Shown: positions 24,188 through 33,756, numbered from the stretch's first letter. The stretch is DNA of 64,000 nt from Coprococcus ammoniilyticus (GCF_025567345.1 NZ_JAOQJS010000001.1:434001-498000), one strand, 5' to 3'. Numbers and translations: made by a program. Notes: a model not told the origin generated them from the sequence alone.

Positions 24188-25384
24188 ATGATTTCGGAAA
24201 AATATGCAGATATGACAACCAAAGGTTCTATAATAAGAGAATTTGCGCAGTATGCATCAAAACGTGCTGCAGAGATCGGAAAGGAAAATGTATATAACTT
24301 TACGATCGGCAATCCTTCTGTTCCGGTATGTCCGGAGTTTACAGAGACATTGGAACGGATGTTAAAAGAAGAAAATCCTTTGACGCTTCACGGATACAGT
24401 CCGACACTTGGTATTATGTCCGTCAGAGAAGCGGTTGCAGATTCTTTAAATAGAAGATTTGGAATGGAATATACAGCAGATGATATTTTCATGACCTCCG
24501 GTGCAGCAGGTGCGATCGCACATGCGATTCGTTGTGTAACAAAGCCGGGAGATGAGGTGATCACATTTGCTCCATATTTCCCTGAGTATGTTCCATATGT
24601 TGACGGAACAGGTGCGGTGCTTAAGATCGTGCCGGCGGATATTACATCCTTCCAGATCAATTTTGATGCATTTCTGGAGCTTTTAAATCCAAATGTACAG
24701 GCAGTTCTTATTAACTCTCCGAATAACCCGTCCGGTATCGTATATTCAACAGAGACGATCAAGAAGCTGGCTGCAATTCTGGAAGAAAAGCAGAAGGAAT
24801 ATGGACATGATATCTATATTATCTCCGATGAGCCTTATCGTGAGATCGTATTTGAAGGAACGGATTCGCCATTTATTTCATCCTTCTATGACAACAGTAT
24901 CTGCTGTTATTCATTCAGTAAGTCACTTTCCCTTCCGGGTGAGCGTATCGGATATGTAGCGGTAAATCCGAAATGTAAGGATGCGAAGCTGATCGTTCTG
25001 ATGTGTGGTCAGATCTCCAGATTTACAGGACATAACTGTCCGCCATCCATGATCCAGCTTGGTGTGGCAGAAGTGATCGATAAGACAGCTGACCTGTCAA
25101 TCTATGAGAAGAATAAGAATATTTTATATAAAGAGCTTACAAATATGGGATATGAGTGTGTAGAACCGGGCGGAACCTTCTATATGTTTCCAAAGACTCC
25201 GATCGCGGATGCAAATGCATTCTGTCGTATGACAGCCAGCAAGCTGGATCTGATCCTGGTACCGGGAGACAGCTTTATGTGCCCGGGACATATGAGACTT
25301 GCTTACTGTACCACAACAGAGATGGTAGAACGCGCACTTCCGTTATTTGAAAAAGCAATGAAGCTTGCAAAAGAGATGGAGTAA
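24188..25384 (+). CDS. Pyridoxal-phosphate aminotransferase (class I/II)
   Basis: 398 residues. Ribosome site GGAGG at 24174-24178. It has the class I/II hallmarks: TSGAAGAIAHAIR (cofactor phosphate site), NSPNNPSGIVYS, the SDEPYREIVF aspartate, and the Schiff-base lysine in YSFSKSLSLPGERIGYVA (about residue 240). Such enzymes move amino groups between an amino acid and a 2-oxo acid; the pattern fits aspartate or aromatic/alanine transaminases but substrate cannot be fixed. It is followed 15 bases later by maf, so they probably share a transcript. Confidence 0.93.
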   Translation: MISEKYADMTTKGSIIREFAQYASKRAAEIGKENVYNFTIGNPSVPVCPEFTETLERMLKEENPLTLHGYSPTLGIMSVREAVADSLNRRFGMEYTADDIFMTSGAAGAIAHAIRCVTKPGDEVITFAPYFPEYVPYVDGTGAVLKIVPADITSFQINFDAFLELLNPNVQAVLINSPNNPSGIVYSTETIKKLAAILEEKQKEYGHDIYIISDEPYREIVFEGTDSPFISSFYDNSICCYSFSKSLSLPGERIGYVAVNPKCKDAKLIVLMCGQISRFTGHNCPPSMIQLGVAEVIDKTADLSIYEKNKNILYKELTNMGYECVEPGGTFYMFPKTPIADANAFCRMTASKLDLILVPGDSFMCPGHMRLAYCTTTEMVERALPLFEKAMKLAKEME

Positions 25385-25399
25385 TCAAAGGAGAACATC

Positions 25400-26017
25400 A
25401 TGGTTACACAGATTCCGATCATACTTGCATCGAATTCACCGAGAAGAAAAGAGCTGCTTGAAAGAGCCGGTTATACATTTACTGTTATGCCAAGTGACTG
25501 CGATGAAGCTACTGATATCCGTTTTCCAAAGGATATGGTAATGGAGCTTGCCGGGAGAAAGGCAGAAAATGTATATAAAAAGGTATGTACAGATCGTGCC
25601 GGTACGGAAGCAGAGACACAGCCGTTTATCGTGATCGGTTCCGATACGGTCGTCGCATTAAATGGCAGGATCCTTGGAAAACCGGTTGATTATGACGATG
25701 CATATAATACGTTGAATAGTTTGTCAGGACAGACACATAATGTATATACAGGTGTTTCTATTATGTACTACGACGGAGAGAAATGCCGGACAAAGACATT
25801 TTACGAGAATACAGAGGTTACATTTTATCCGATGACGCATGAGGAGATTGTCGGATATCTTGCGACGGGAGATCCGTTTGACAAAGCAGGAAGCTATGGG
25901 ATACAGACACAGGGTGGCCTGTTTGTGAAAGGAATCAAGGGCAGTTATGACAATGTTGTCGGACTTCCGCTTTCCCGGTTGTACCATGAGTTAAATGAGA
26001 TGTTATATGGGCAGTAA
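25400..26017 (+). CDS. maf: Maf-family nucleoside triphosphate pyrophosphatase
   Basis: 205 residues, AAGGAGA upstream. Maf proteins hydrolyse non-canonical or canonical (d)NTPs to monophosphates, a house-cleaning role linked to septum control. Seen: N-terminal PIILASNSPRRKELLERAG with the key SxRR, IGSDTVVALNGRILGKP with the catalytic aspartate, and DPFDKAGSYGIQ at the C-terminal side. Slightly longer than many members because of an insertion around residues 60-75. Same operon as the aminotransferase. Confidence 0.95.
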   Translation: MVTQIPIILASNSPRRKELLERAGYTFTVMPSDCDEATDIRFPKDMVMELAGRKAENVYKKVCTDRAGTEAETQPFIVIGSDTVVALNGRILGKPVDYDDAYNTLNSLSGQTHNVYTGVSIMYYDGEKCRTKTFYENTEVTFYPMTHEEIVGYLATGDPFDKAGSYGIQTQGGLFVKGIKGSYDNVVGLPLSRLYHELNEMLYGQ

Positions 26018-26104
26018 TGTGTGAGAAAACGATGTGCCGATCATGTATGATAGAATAGTAGAGATTATAAACTGCTGAAAAAAGAAAGGCAGGAGGACAG
26101 AGAC

Positions 26105-27556
26105 ATGGACGAAAAGAGAAATTTTACCTTATTAACAGACTTCTATGAATTGACGATGATGCAGGGATATTTCCGTGAGAAAGCAGATGATATCGTTGTA
26201 TTTGATGCATTCTACAGAAAAAATCCATCCGGAAGCGGCTATGCGATCGCCTGTGGTCTGGAACAGGTGATCGACTATATCAAGAATCTGTCCTTTTCCT
26301 ATGAAGATGTTGATTACTTAAGAAGTCTGAATATGTTTGATGAAGAATTTCTGAATTACCTTGCAGGATTTCATTTTACAGGTGATATCTATGCGATTCC
26401 GGAAGGTTCTGTAGTATTTCCGTATGAGCCACTTGTGAAGGTGGTTGCACCGATCATGGAAGCGCAGTTGGTTGAGACCGCATTGTTAAATATTGTGAAC
26501 CATCAGAGTCTGATCGCTACAAAGGCATCCAGAGTCTGCTATGCAGCAAAAGGGGATGGTATCATGGAATTCGGACTTCGCCGTGCGCAGGGACCGGATG
26601 CTGGAACCTTCGGTGCGAGGGCGGCAGTTATCGGTGGCTGTGTCGGAACCTCAAATGTAATCTGCGGTAAGCAGTTCGGCGTGCCTGTACTTGGGACACA
26701 TGCACATAGTTGGATCATGAGCTTCCCGGATGAATATACAGCATTTAAGAGATATGCAGAATTATATCCGGATGCATGTACATTGTTGGTTGACACATAT
26801 GACACATTGAAATCCGGTGTGCCAAATGCAATCCGGGTATTTGATGAGATGAAGGCAGAGGGAAAGATGCCGACCAGATATGGAATCCGTCTGGATTCCG
26901 GTGACCTTGCATATCTGTCTAAGAAAGCCAGAAAAATGTTGGATGCAGCGGGATATCCGGATGCAGTCATTGCAGCATCCTCTGATCTGGACGAATATCT
27001 GATCAACAGTTTGAAGAATCAGGGTGCAGCGATCACGTCATGGGGCGTTGGAACCAATCTGATCACATCAGCAGATAATCCATCTTTTGGCGGTGTTTAT
27101 AAGCTTGCGGCGATCAAGAAGCCGGAGGATGAAGAATTCACAGCGAAGATCAAGATATCAGAGAATCCGGCGAAGATCACAAATCCAGGAAATAAGACGG
27201 TATTCCGTCTGTATAATAAGGAGACCGGAAAGATTAAGGCGGATCTGATCACACTTTCCGATGAGACATATAATGAAGCGGCGGATCTGGAGATATTTGA
27301 CCAGATGGCTACATGGAAGCGTTCGACACTTCCGGGTGGTTCTTATGAGATCCGTGAGATGCTTGTCCCGGTATTCTTGAAGGGACAGTGCGTATATCAG
27401 AATCCATCCACGATGGAGATCCGCGAGTATTGCCAGAAAGAACTGAATACACTCTGGGATGAGACCAGACGACTGGTAAATCCACAGGAGGTATTTGTCG
27501 ATCTGTCAAAACCGTTATATGATCTGAAACAGAAGCTGTTAAACAGCCGACATTGA
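26105..27556 (+). CDS. pncB: Nicotinate phosphoribosyltransferase
   Basis: 483 residues, AGGAGG at 26091-26096. It makes nicotinate mononucleotide from nicotinate and PRPP with ATP hydrolysis, the first step of NAD salvage. Seen: FTLLTDFYELTMMQGYF at the N-terminus, FDAFYRKNPSGSGYAIACGLEQV, EFGLRRAQGPDAG, the conserved GTHAHSWIMSF with the phospho-accepting histidine, and GIRLDSGDLAYLSKKAR. Length is typical of the long bacterial form. The convergent gene downstream begins 31 bases past the stop. Confidence 0.97.
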   Translation: MDEKRNFTLLTDFYELTMMQGYFREKADDIVVFDAFYRKNPSGSGYAIACGLEQVIDYIKNLSFSYEDVDYLRSLNMFDEEFLNYLAGFHFTGDIYAIPEGSVVFPYEPLVKVVAPIMEAQLVETALLNIVNHQSLIATKASRVCYAAKGDGIMEFGLRRAQGPDAGTFGARAAVIGGCVGTSNVICGKQFGVPVLGTHAHSWIMSFPDEYTAFKRYAELYPDACTLLVDTYDTLKSGVPNAIRVFDEMKAEGKMPTRYGIRLDSGDLAYLSKKARKMLDAAGYPDAVIAASSDLDEYLINSLKNQGAAITSWGVGTNLITSADNPSFGGVYKLAAIKKPEDEEFTAKIKISENPAKITNPGNKTVFRLYNKETGKIKADLITLSDETYNEAADLEIFDQMATWKRSTLPGGSYEIREMLVPVFLKGQCVYQNPSTMEIREYCQKELNTLWDETRRLVNPQEVFVDLSKPLYDLKQKLLNSRH

Positions 27557-27586
27557 TGCAGAAATGGTCAGATCAGAAAATATATA

Positions 27587-28240
27587 TTATTTTATCGTCC
27601 GACCGGCGTTATAATGGAAATCTTTAATATCAAAATTCATAGCAGAGATCTCGCTCATAGCAGCGTTGATCTCTGTTGTTGTTTTCGGAGCTGCTTTTTT
27701 GATATGAGCCAGTGTTGTTTCATATGCTAACATCTGTCGGAGAACATTTCTGCAATAGGCTTCTTCCTCCACCATGGTATGGATATTATACTTTTGCAGG
27801 TAATCTGTCATAAAATTGGGAAGCATATTGATCTGGTAAAGAATATAGGCACGAATGGTGTGACCGATCATGTATATAGTAGCAAGAATTAAAACACCCA
27901 AAGCGATCAAACCTGTGATCGTCCGCAGGATCATTCCTCCACCCATAACAATGACTGTAAGATGAAAATAATCATATCCAAGCAGAAGAATTAAGAAAAT
28001 CACATTATAGATAAAATGTGTTTTCAGACTGTGCCTCCTCTTAGGAAGTCCGTCGATCTCGGCGGTATATACCATTTTATAATATTCAATCTGTTTATCG
28101 GTATTGTCGATCATATCCATCAGATCAAAATATTCCTGTGAATATGGAGGATCAGATTTCTCTGCTGCTTCAGAGAGATCTGTTTCGATTGTCGGTTTAT
28201 TCTTAGGTGGTTTCTGATCATTTGCCTTTAAATTTAACAT
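27587..28240 (-). CDS. Two-segment membrane protein of unknown function
   Basis: About 217 residues; start 28240 is chosen because AAGGGGA precedes it, while an upstream ATG at 28300 lacks a ribosome site. The first 75 residues are polar (Lys/Pro/Glu) and end in YFDLMDMIDNTDKQIEYYKMVY, a likely helix. Two membrane segments follow (IYNVIFLILLLGYDYF and ITGLIALGVLILATIYMIG), then a soluble helical tail with EEEAYCRNVLRQMLAYETTL. I do not recognise the family. It stands alone between convergent pncB and divergent degV. Confidence 0.65.
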   Translation of the reverse strand: MLNLKANDQKPPKNKPTIETDLSEAAEKSDPPYSQEYFDLMDMIDNTDKQIEYYKMVYTAEIDGLPKRRHSLKTHFIYNVIFLILLLGYDYFHLTVIVMGGGMILRTITGLIALGVLILATIYMIGHTIRAYILYQINMLPNFMTDYLQKYNIHTMVEEEAYCRNVLRQMLAYETTLAHIKKAAPKTTTEINAAMSEISAMNFDIKDFHYNAGRTIK

Positions 28241-28569
28241 ATGCAATCCCCTTATGTAACCTGTCTGCATGTGTGAATCACATGCAATGCTGCTTTTCAA
28301 GTTTGTTTATGGATTTTATTGTAACACAATTTATTGCGGGATAGGGAACTCTGTATGAAAAAGTAAAAAAATATCTAGTCTTTCAAACCATGTTACAAAG
28401 CCCCGAAAACCATGGCTTTTCTATATAGAAACTACGATTGACATTTGCTGTTTGAATCATCTATATTATAAAAAGTTAAGGGATACAGGCATTTTTGAAA
28501 CTTGAAATTAGTAGAGTGTATAAGAGTTTTGAAGTGCCGGTTTACAAATAGAAAGATGAGGTTTTACCT
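28241..28569. other. Divergent intergenic region
   Basis: Holds the degV promoter (28438-28467) and a small hairpin at about 28397-28421 (AAAGCC..GGCTTT) on the plus strand, upstream of that promoter. Nothing else is recognisable. Confidence 0.5.
28438..28467 (+). promoter_or_regulatory. SigA-type promoter of degV
   Basis: TTGACA at 28438-28443, 18-base spacer, TATATT at 28462-28467. Leaves a leader of about 95 bases before degV. Confidence 0.7.
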
Positions 28570-29448
28570 ATGAGCAAGATCAGGATCATAACAGATTCAG
28601 CTAGTGATATTTCGACTGCTGAGGAACAGAAATATAATATATTAATCCTTCCGTTTCCGGTAACGATCGGTGACAAATCTTATATGAGCAGAGTCGATTT
28701 TGACAATGACGGTTTTTATAAGTTAATGGAGGAAAATCCAAACGAGCTGCCAAAGACGGCGCAGATCACAGCATTCCAGTTCGACGAGCTGTATAAGGAG
28801 CAGTTTGATGCAGGATATACAGATATTATATTTGTCAGCATCAATAAAAAGGGTTCTGCTACCCATGATAATGCAGTCATGGCAAAGAATGAATTCTTTG
28901 AGGAGCATCCGGAGTATGCAGGAAAAGGAACGATCCAGATCTTTGATGGTGTTGGATATAGCGGTCAGTATGGATATCCGGTTGTGCAGGCAGCAAAGAT
29001 GGCAGAAGAAGGAAAAACAGTGGATGAGATCACTGCTTATCTGTCAGACATTCTTCCGAAACGACGGATCTACTTCGGTATCTATGGATTGAAATATGCA
29101 GCAAAATCGGGACGTATTCCAAGTGCAGCAGCACTGGTCGGTGATGCACTTGGCGTAAAACCGATCATGAAGATATGGGCAAATGAGATCGTTACAGCAT
29201 TCAAATGCCGCGGCGAGAAGAAATTACTGGCAAAGATGGCAGATGTCTCAGCAGCAGAGATGCTTCCGGGTTCGCCATATCAGATCGTATATGGATGCGA
29301 TGATGTATGCAGGGATGAACTGGCTGCCAAGATGACAGAAAAGGTTGGTTATGCGCCGGACGATTTCTTCCAGATCGGAGCAGCGGTTGCTTCGAATGCA
29401 GGACCAAAGGTAGTAGGTGTTATTTTTACAGTAAAAGACGAAGCATAA
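28570..29448 (+). CDS. DegV family fatty-acid-binding protein
   Basis: 292 residues. DegV/FakB-type proteins bind a fatty acid and present it to the kinase FakA. Seen: IRIITDSASDIS at the N-terminus with the lipid head-group serine region, SQITAFQF-like AQITAFQFDELY, FVSINKKGSAT, and GRIPSAAALVGDALGVKPIM in the C-terminal domain. Length is standard. Its own promoter and a terminator downstream suggest a single-gene unit. The kinase FakA is not in this window. Which lipid it carries is unknown. Confidence 0.93.
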   Translation: MSKIRIITDSASDISTAEEQKYNILILPFPVTIGDKSYMSRVDFDNDGFYKLMEENPNELPKTAQITAFQFDELYKEQFDAGYTDIIFVSINKKGSATHDNAVMAKNEFFEEHPEYAGKGTIQIFDGVGYSGQYGYPVVQAAKMAEEGKTVDEITAYLSDILPKRRIYFGIYGLKYAAKSGRIPSAAALVGDALGVKPIMKIWANEIVTAFKCRGEKKLLAKMADVSAAEMLPGSPYQIVYGCDDVCRDELAAKMTEKVGYAPDDFFQIGAAVASNAGPKVVGVIFTVKDEA

Positions 29449-29469
29449 ACAGAATATAGATTTTCATAG

Positions 29470-29536
29470 AAAAGACCTTTGTTCACAGGAGCGGAAGCAG
29501 ATATACAAGAATTGATGTGGATAAGGGTCTTTTTGT
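29470..29536 (+). terminator. Terminator after degV
   Basis: AAAAGACCTTT at 29470-29480 pairs with AAGGGTCTTTTT near 29523-29534, with a long loop of about 42 bases. Confidence 0.6.
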
Positions 29537-29652
29537 ATGGGGATTAACTGGCATGAAAAAGATGAATTGTGTGGCATAAAGGAAGCCGATTGGCGTAAAG
29601 AATGACAACAGTTGGTTGCATATGCCGATCTTAGTAGTGTATACTTAAAAGA

Positions 29653-30051
29653 ATGAAGAAAAATGTGCCGGCAGATGAAAGGCAGATGAGAGATATGGGT
29701 GACACACCAAAGATTGAAGAAACAACATTTTATCATATTAATTATTATTTGTATGGAAAGGCATTTAAGGGAAGTTATCAGGGCATGCGGTTCCGCCTTG
29801 CCAGAAATCCGCTTGAAAATGTATTTTTTAAACCGAAAGAAGTACAGGATGCCGGAACTCTGATGGCAACGGTCTGGCCGGAGCCGTTCAGTTACGAGAA
29901 TACGGATGATGAAAAGAAGCTGACAAAGGAATTTTCGTTTTCGGAAGAAGGAAAACTTGCAGCGGTAGACTGGCTCAATGAGCAGTACGAGAGCCGGAAA
30001 GAAGAATGGGATGCAGCGAAGCATACAGACTGGAGCAGTTTGAGAAAATAA
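29653..30051 (+). CDS. Conserved-looking hypothetical protein
   Basis: 132 residues, soluble and acidic. The middle reads ETTFYHINYYLYGKAFKGSYQGMRFRLARNP, then ATVWPEPFSYENT and a C-terminal charged helix (WLNEQYESRKEEWDAAK). I do not recognise a family. Internal ATGs at 29686 and 29695 are possible starts; no strong ribosome site decides. It ends 19 bases before tatD on the same strand, so the two are probably co-transcribed, which hints at a housekeeping rather than mobile origin. Confidence 0.65.
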   Translation: MKKNVPADERQMRDMGDTPKIEETTFYHINYYLYGKAFKGSYQGMRFRLARNPLENVFFKPKEVQDAGTLMATVWPEPFSYENTDDEKKLTKEFSFSEEGKLAAVDWLNEQYESRKEEWDAAKHTDWSSLRK

Positions 30052-30070
30052 ATGACCGAGGAATATGAAG

Positions 30071-30859
30071 ATGATATTTGAGACACATGGACATTACGAT
30101 GATGAGCAGTTTGATACAGACAGAGAGCAGTTATTAGAAGAATTTCAGAGACAGGATATCCGGTATGTTATGAATATAGGAGCTAATATTGCGACTTCAA
30201 AGGCATCTGTCGAACTGGCGCATCAATATGATTTTATCTATGCAGCGATCGGAACGCATCCGGATGATGCACCGGAGCTTTCAGATGCGGCGATCGAGAT
30301 GTATCGGCAGATGGCAGCAGATGAGAAGGTAAAGGCGATCGGAGAGATCGGACTGGACTATTTCCATGAGGATGTTCCAAAAGAGGTGCAGATCCACTGG
30401 TTCCGAAAGCAGTTGGAGCTGGCAGAAGAATTGAAGCTTCCGGTTGTGATCCACAGCAGGGATGCGGCAAAGGATACCATGGATATCATGAAAGAGATGC
30501 TGGGAAGACTTTGCGGTGGCGTCATTCACTGTTTTTCATACAGTACAGAGATTGCAAGAGAATATATTAAGATGGGATATTATATCGGCGTTGGCGGCGT
30601 AGTGACGTTTAACAATGGACGTAAGCTGAAAGAAGTAGTGGAAGCCATTCCGCTTACCAGTATCGTATTAGAAACGGATTCGCCGTATCTGTCACCTGTA
30701 CCATTCCGTGGAAAACGGAACTCTGCCCTTAATATTCCTTATGTGGCAAAAGAGATCGCAGCATTAAAGGGAGTTACGGAAGAAGAAGTGTATGACGTGA
30801 CATTTAAGAACAGTCTGAAGTTGTACAGAATGGAAGAAAATATGCAGGCAGAGGCGTAG
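30071..30859 (+). CDS. tatD: TatD family metal-dependent hydrolase
   Basis: 262 residues. Start 30071 is chosen over 30065 because GAGGA (30058-30062) then has proper spacing and the protein begins MIFETHGHYDD as family members do. TatD proteins are TIM-barrel nucleases with 3'-5' exonuclease activity on DNA or RNA. Seen: the HxH metal motif (HGH), GEIGLDYF, PVVIHSRDA, GVIHCFS and ETDSPYLSP. The usual DTH-A-H start motif is ETH-G-H here. It is followed by rsmA, a common TatD neighbour in Firmicutes. Confidence 0.95.
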   Translation: MIFETHGHYDDEQFDTDREQLLEEFQRQDIRYVMNIGANIATSKASVELAHQYDFIYAAIGTHPDDAPELSDAAIEMYRQMAADEKVKAIGEIGLDYFHEDVPKEVQIHWFRKQLELAEELKLPVVIHSRDAAKDTMDIMKEMLGRLCGGVIHCFSYSTEIAREYIKMGYYIGVGGVVTFNNGRKLKEVVEAIPLTSIVLETDSPYLSPVPFRGKRNSALNIPYVAKEIAALKGVTEEEVYDVTFKNSLKLYRMEENMQAEA

Positions 30860-30916
30860 AAAGAATGACTGCGTGATAAGATGAAAGCGTAAGAATGCAT
30901 AGATGGAGGACAAGAC

Positions 30917-31780
30917 ATGGAGAAATTAAGTAACCCGCAGGTTACGATACAGACAATAAAGAAATATGAGTTTGCATTTCAGAAGAAATTCGGTCAGAAT
31001 TTCCTGATCGATGACCATGTGATTACAAAAATTATAAATGCGGCAGAAATTACGAAGGACGATCTGGTACTGGAGATCGGACCGGGAATCGGAACAATGA
31101 CACAGTATCTGGCAGAGTCAGCCAGAAAGGTGATCGCAGTTGAGATCGATAAAAACCTGATCCCAATCCTTGGAGAAACATTGGCAGAATATGATAATGT
31201 AACCGTTATCAACGAAGATATATTGAAGTTAGATATCAACCGGCTGGTGGAGGAAGAAAATGCAGGCAAGCCGATCAAGGTCGTTGCCAATCTGCCATAT
31301 TATATTACAACTCCGATCATTATGGGCTTATTTGAAAGTCATGTACCATTACAGTCAATTACGGTCATGGTACAGAAGGAAGTAGCAGACCGGATGCAGG
31401 TAGGACCGGGATCGAAAGATTATGGTGCGTTGTCACTTGCAGTCCAGTATTATGCAAAACCGTATATTGCCGCAAATGTGCCGCCAAACTGTTTTATCCC
31501 AAGACCGGGTGTAGGATCTGCGGTGATACGGCTGACCAGATATGAGGAGCCGCCGGTGACAGTAAAGGATGAGAGTCTGATGTTCAAGCTGATCCGGGCA
31601 TCCTTTAACCAGAGAAGAAAGACGTTACAGAATGGAATCGCAAACAGCCCGGAGCTTCCATATTCAAAAGCACAGGTGGAGAAAGCTCTGGAAAAAATGG
31701 GACTTGCCGCAAATGTTCGGGGAGAAAGTTTAACGTTGGCAGAATTTGCAAAGTTAAGTGATATTATTTCCGAAGAATAA
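30917..31780 (+). CDS. rsmA: 16S rRNA dimethyladenosine transferase
   Basis: 287 residues with GGAGGAC upstream. It dimethylates two adjacent adenines near the 3' end of 16S rRNA during ribosome assembly. Seen: KKFGQNFLID at the N-terminus, SAM-binding VLEIGPGIGTMTQYL, the acidic VEIDKNLI, NEDILKLD, and catalytic motif NLPYYITTPI at about residue 124; the C-terminal helical domain includes RASFNQRRKTLQN. The gene order tatD-rsmA is common in Firmicutes. Confidence 0.97.
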   Translation: MEKLSNPQVTIQTIKKYEFAFQKKFGQNFLIDDHVITKIINAAEITKDDLVLEIGPGIGTMTQYLAESARKVIAVEIDKNLIPILGETLAEYDNVTVINEDILKLDINRLVEEENAGKPIKVVANLPYYITTPIIMGLFESHVPLQSITVMVQKEVADRMQVGPGSKDYGALSLAVQYYAKPYIAANVPPNCFIPRPGVGSAVIRLTRYEEPPVTVKDESLMFKLIRASFNQRRKTLQNGIANSPELPYSKAQVEKALEKMGLAANVRGESLTLAEFAKLSDIISEE

Positions 31781-31906
31781 AGGAATAAGTTACAGTAAAA
31801 ATGCATAGATACAAGTAAGGCTTGTCTTTCGGGGAGAATGTCGGACGCAGACATGACTTCCTGTCGGACAAAAAATGTCAGATAGAAAAAAGAGACGGAG
31901 GTATCT

Positions 31907-33007
31907 ATGGTTTACTGGAACAGATTTATATCATATATTTTCAGGTATCACGAATATGACAAATGCGAGAACACGGGATTTGCGAAGGTGCAGAAGCAGA
32001 ATGAGAAGGGCAAGATGCAGGTGAATTTTAAGGATCAGGTCAAGAAAGAGGGGTTGTATTCCGTTTATCTGTATCGTGAGACGCTTGCAGATCCGGAGGA
32101 ATATCCGGAGGCTGTGCCGGACAGCATGATTCCGGTTGTGTTGTATCTTGGAAAATTAAGCCTGAAATCCGGAAGAGGAGAAGACTGCTTTACCTTTGAC
32201 TGGAATAATGTCAATCATACCGGTCGGCCGATCACAGCATGGAGCGGCATTATCATAAGACGGATGGGCGAAGAAGAAAGTGATATTTTCTGCTCCTCAT
32301 GGACGGATAATATCGTGGATTACAGTCAGGCATTTGCCCGGCGGGAGGCAGCAGAAGCTGAACGGGAAAGAAGAGCAGATGTTGCAGCAACGGAGTATGA
32401 TCGGAGAAGAATCGTGTCCGAGACGATGGAGGAATCAGAAAACATGGACAGCGAATCTGAGGCGGAGACAATGGCTTCAGAGGTGAAAGAAACGACACAT
32501 ACAGATACAGACAACCCGGAAACCGTTTTGCCGGAAACGGAGGAGTCTCCGGATGAAAAGACATTTTCCCAGACCGATGAGGAAACAGAGAAGCGGGTAA
32601 CGGCAGCTGAGGTTTTAGAAACAATGAAAGAAGACGGAAGGGCAGCAGAACTGATGGCGAACCGGGAAAAACTTCCGCTTCTGCCGAATTGTCCGGATGG
32701 AGAAAATGGAGTGATCGAGTGTGTGAAGATCAATCCGAACGATATCGGACTGCTGAACATGGATAACTGGCGGCTGGGGGTGAACAGCTTTCTGACACAT
32801 GGATTTTACAGCTACAAATATCTGATGCTCGGCAGGGTGCTGTTTGATGAAGAAGATACGAATGGATACATATTGGGAGTGCCGGGAGAGTATTCATCCA
32901 AAGAAAAATATCTTGCGGGAATCTTTGGATTTGATCGTTTTATACCGGTGAAGGAGACAAGGATCAAGACCGGAAGCTTTGGTTACTGGGTGGTAGATCT
33001 GAAATAA
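31907..33007 (+). CDS. DUF6128-like protein with an acidic linker
   Basis: 366 residues with GGAGG upstream. The N-terminal domain (about 1-135) is beta-rich, with FSYIF-like FISYIFRYHEYDKCENTGFAKV and FTFDWNNVNHTGRPI. A long Glu/Thr/Ser-rich linker (about 145-245) is probably disordered. The C-terminal domain (about 265-366: CVKINPNDIGLLNMDNWRLG.., HGFYSYKYLMLGRV.., GVPGEYSSKEKYLAGIFGF) resembles proteins I know as DUF6128 in Lachnospiraceae. The name is from memory and the function is unknown. No signal peptide, so probably cytoplasmic. Confidence 0.7.
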   Translation: MVYWNRFISYIFRYHEYDKCENTGFAKVQKQNEKGKMQVNFKDQVKKEGLYSVYLYRETLADPEEYPEAVPDSMIPVVLYLGKLSLKSGRGEDCFTFDWNNVNHTGRPITAWSGIIIRRMGEEESDIFCSSWTDNIVDYSQAFARREAAEAERERRADVAATEYDRRRIVSETMEESENMDSESEAETMASEVKETTHTDTDNPETVLPETEESPDEKTFSQTDEETEKRVTAAEVLETMKEDGRAAELMANREKLPLLPNCPDGENGVIECVKINPNDIGLLNMDNWRLGVNSFLTHGFYSYKYLMLGRVLFDEEDTNGYILGVPGEYSSKEKYLAGIFGFDRFIPVKETRIKTGSFGYWVVDLK

Positions 33008-33069
33008 AAAGGATTGCGGCAAAAAGTAATGTTGGTTGAATGACGGAGAATGCCGGTGTGGAGAAGAAA

Positions 33070-33675
33070 ATGGAACAGAGTACAGAAGAAAATGTAATAG
33101 AACAAAGAATAAATGATGATCAGAATATACGGAACAGAGAAGATGAAGAAAAAGATATACGTGCAGATCAACAGGTGACAGAACCGGAGATATCCGATGA
33201 AGACAGGAAAATGTATGAAGCATATATGGCAAAGGCGATTAAGCTGGCGCAGAAAGCCTATGTGCAGGGGGATGTTCCGATTGGCTGTGTGATCGTAAAG
33301 GATGATAAGGTGATCGCACGGGGATATAACAAGAGAAATCTGAAGAAGACAACACTGGCACATGCAGAGCTGCTTGCGATCGAGCAGGCATCAAAGAAAC
33401 TCGGTGACTGGAGGTTAGAGGATTGCACGATGTATGTAACATTAGAACCGTGCCAGATGTGTGCCGGAGCTATTGTACAGGCAAGGATCCAGAAGGTTGT
33501 GATCGGCTGTATGAATAAGAAAGCCGGCTGTGCCGGTTCAATCCTGAATATGTTTGATATGCCTGCATTTAACCATCAGGTAGAAACCGTATATGGTATC
33601 CGGCAGGAGGAGTGCAGCAGCCTGATGAAGAACTTTTTTGCAGACCTGCGGAAAGGTGTTATTTCAAAAAAATAA
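33070..33675 (+). CDS. tadA: tRNA-specific adenosine deaminase with an acidic N-terminal extension
   Basis: About 201 residues; start 33070 has GGAGA at the right spacing, while the ATG at 33040 does not. TadA converts the wobble adenosine of tRNA-Arg(ACG) to inosine. The core begins near residue 47 (MYEAYMAKAIKLAQKAY). The zinc/catalytic motifs are clear: HAELLAIEQA (H-A-E) and EPCQMCAGAI (P-C-x2-C). Ahead of it lies a 45-residue highly acidic extension (Glu/Asp/Asn-rich), not needed in most TadA proteins. The SRP RNA gene follows immediately, a pairing often seen in Firmicutes. Confidence 0.93.
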   Translation: MEQSTEENVIEQRINDDQNIRNREDEEKDIRADQQVTEPEISDEDRKMYEAYMAKAIKLAQKAYVQGDVPIGCVIVKDDKVIARGYNKRNLKKTTLAHAELLAIEQASKKLGDWRLEDCTMYVTLEPCQMCAGAIVQARIQKVVIGCMNKKAGCAGSILNMFDMPAFNHQVETVYGIRQEECSSLMKNFFADLRKGVISKK

Positions 33676-33680
33676 ACAGG

Positions 33681-33709
33681 TTGACGTATGTGCGATCGTC
33701 ATTTATAAT
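33681..33709 (+). promoter_or_regulatory. SigA-type promoter of the SRP RNA
   Basis: TTGACG at 33681-33686, 17-base spacer, TATAAT at 33704-33709. Transcription would begin near 33716, giving a 5' leader of about 40 bases to be trimmed from the RNA. Confidence 0.75.
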
Positions 33710-33756
33710 CAAGTATGCGTCAAAATATGGCGTACAATTTAATATGTTATAAAGTT

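Noticed and set aside
26018..26104. NAD-related riboswitch before pncB
   Set aside because: The leader is under 90 bases and shows no stable stem or conserved aptamer blocks.
29464..30024. Minus-strand frame of 186 residues
   Set aside because: Antisense to the hypothetical gene at 29653; basic, Ser/Phe/Cys-rich composition typical of shadow frames.
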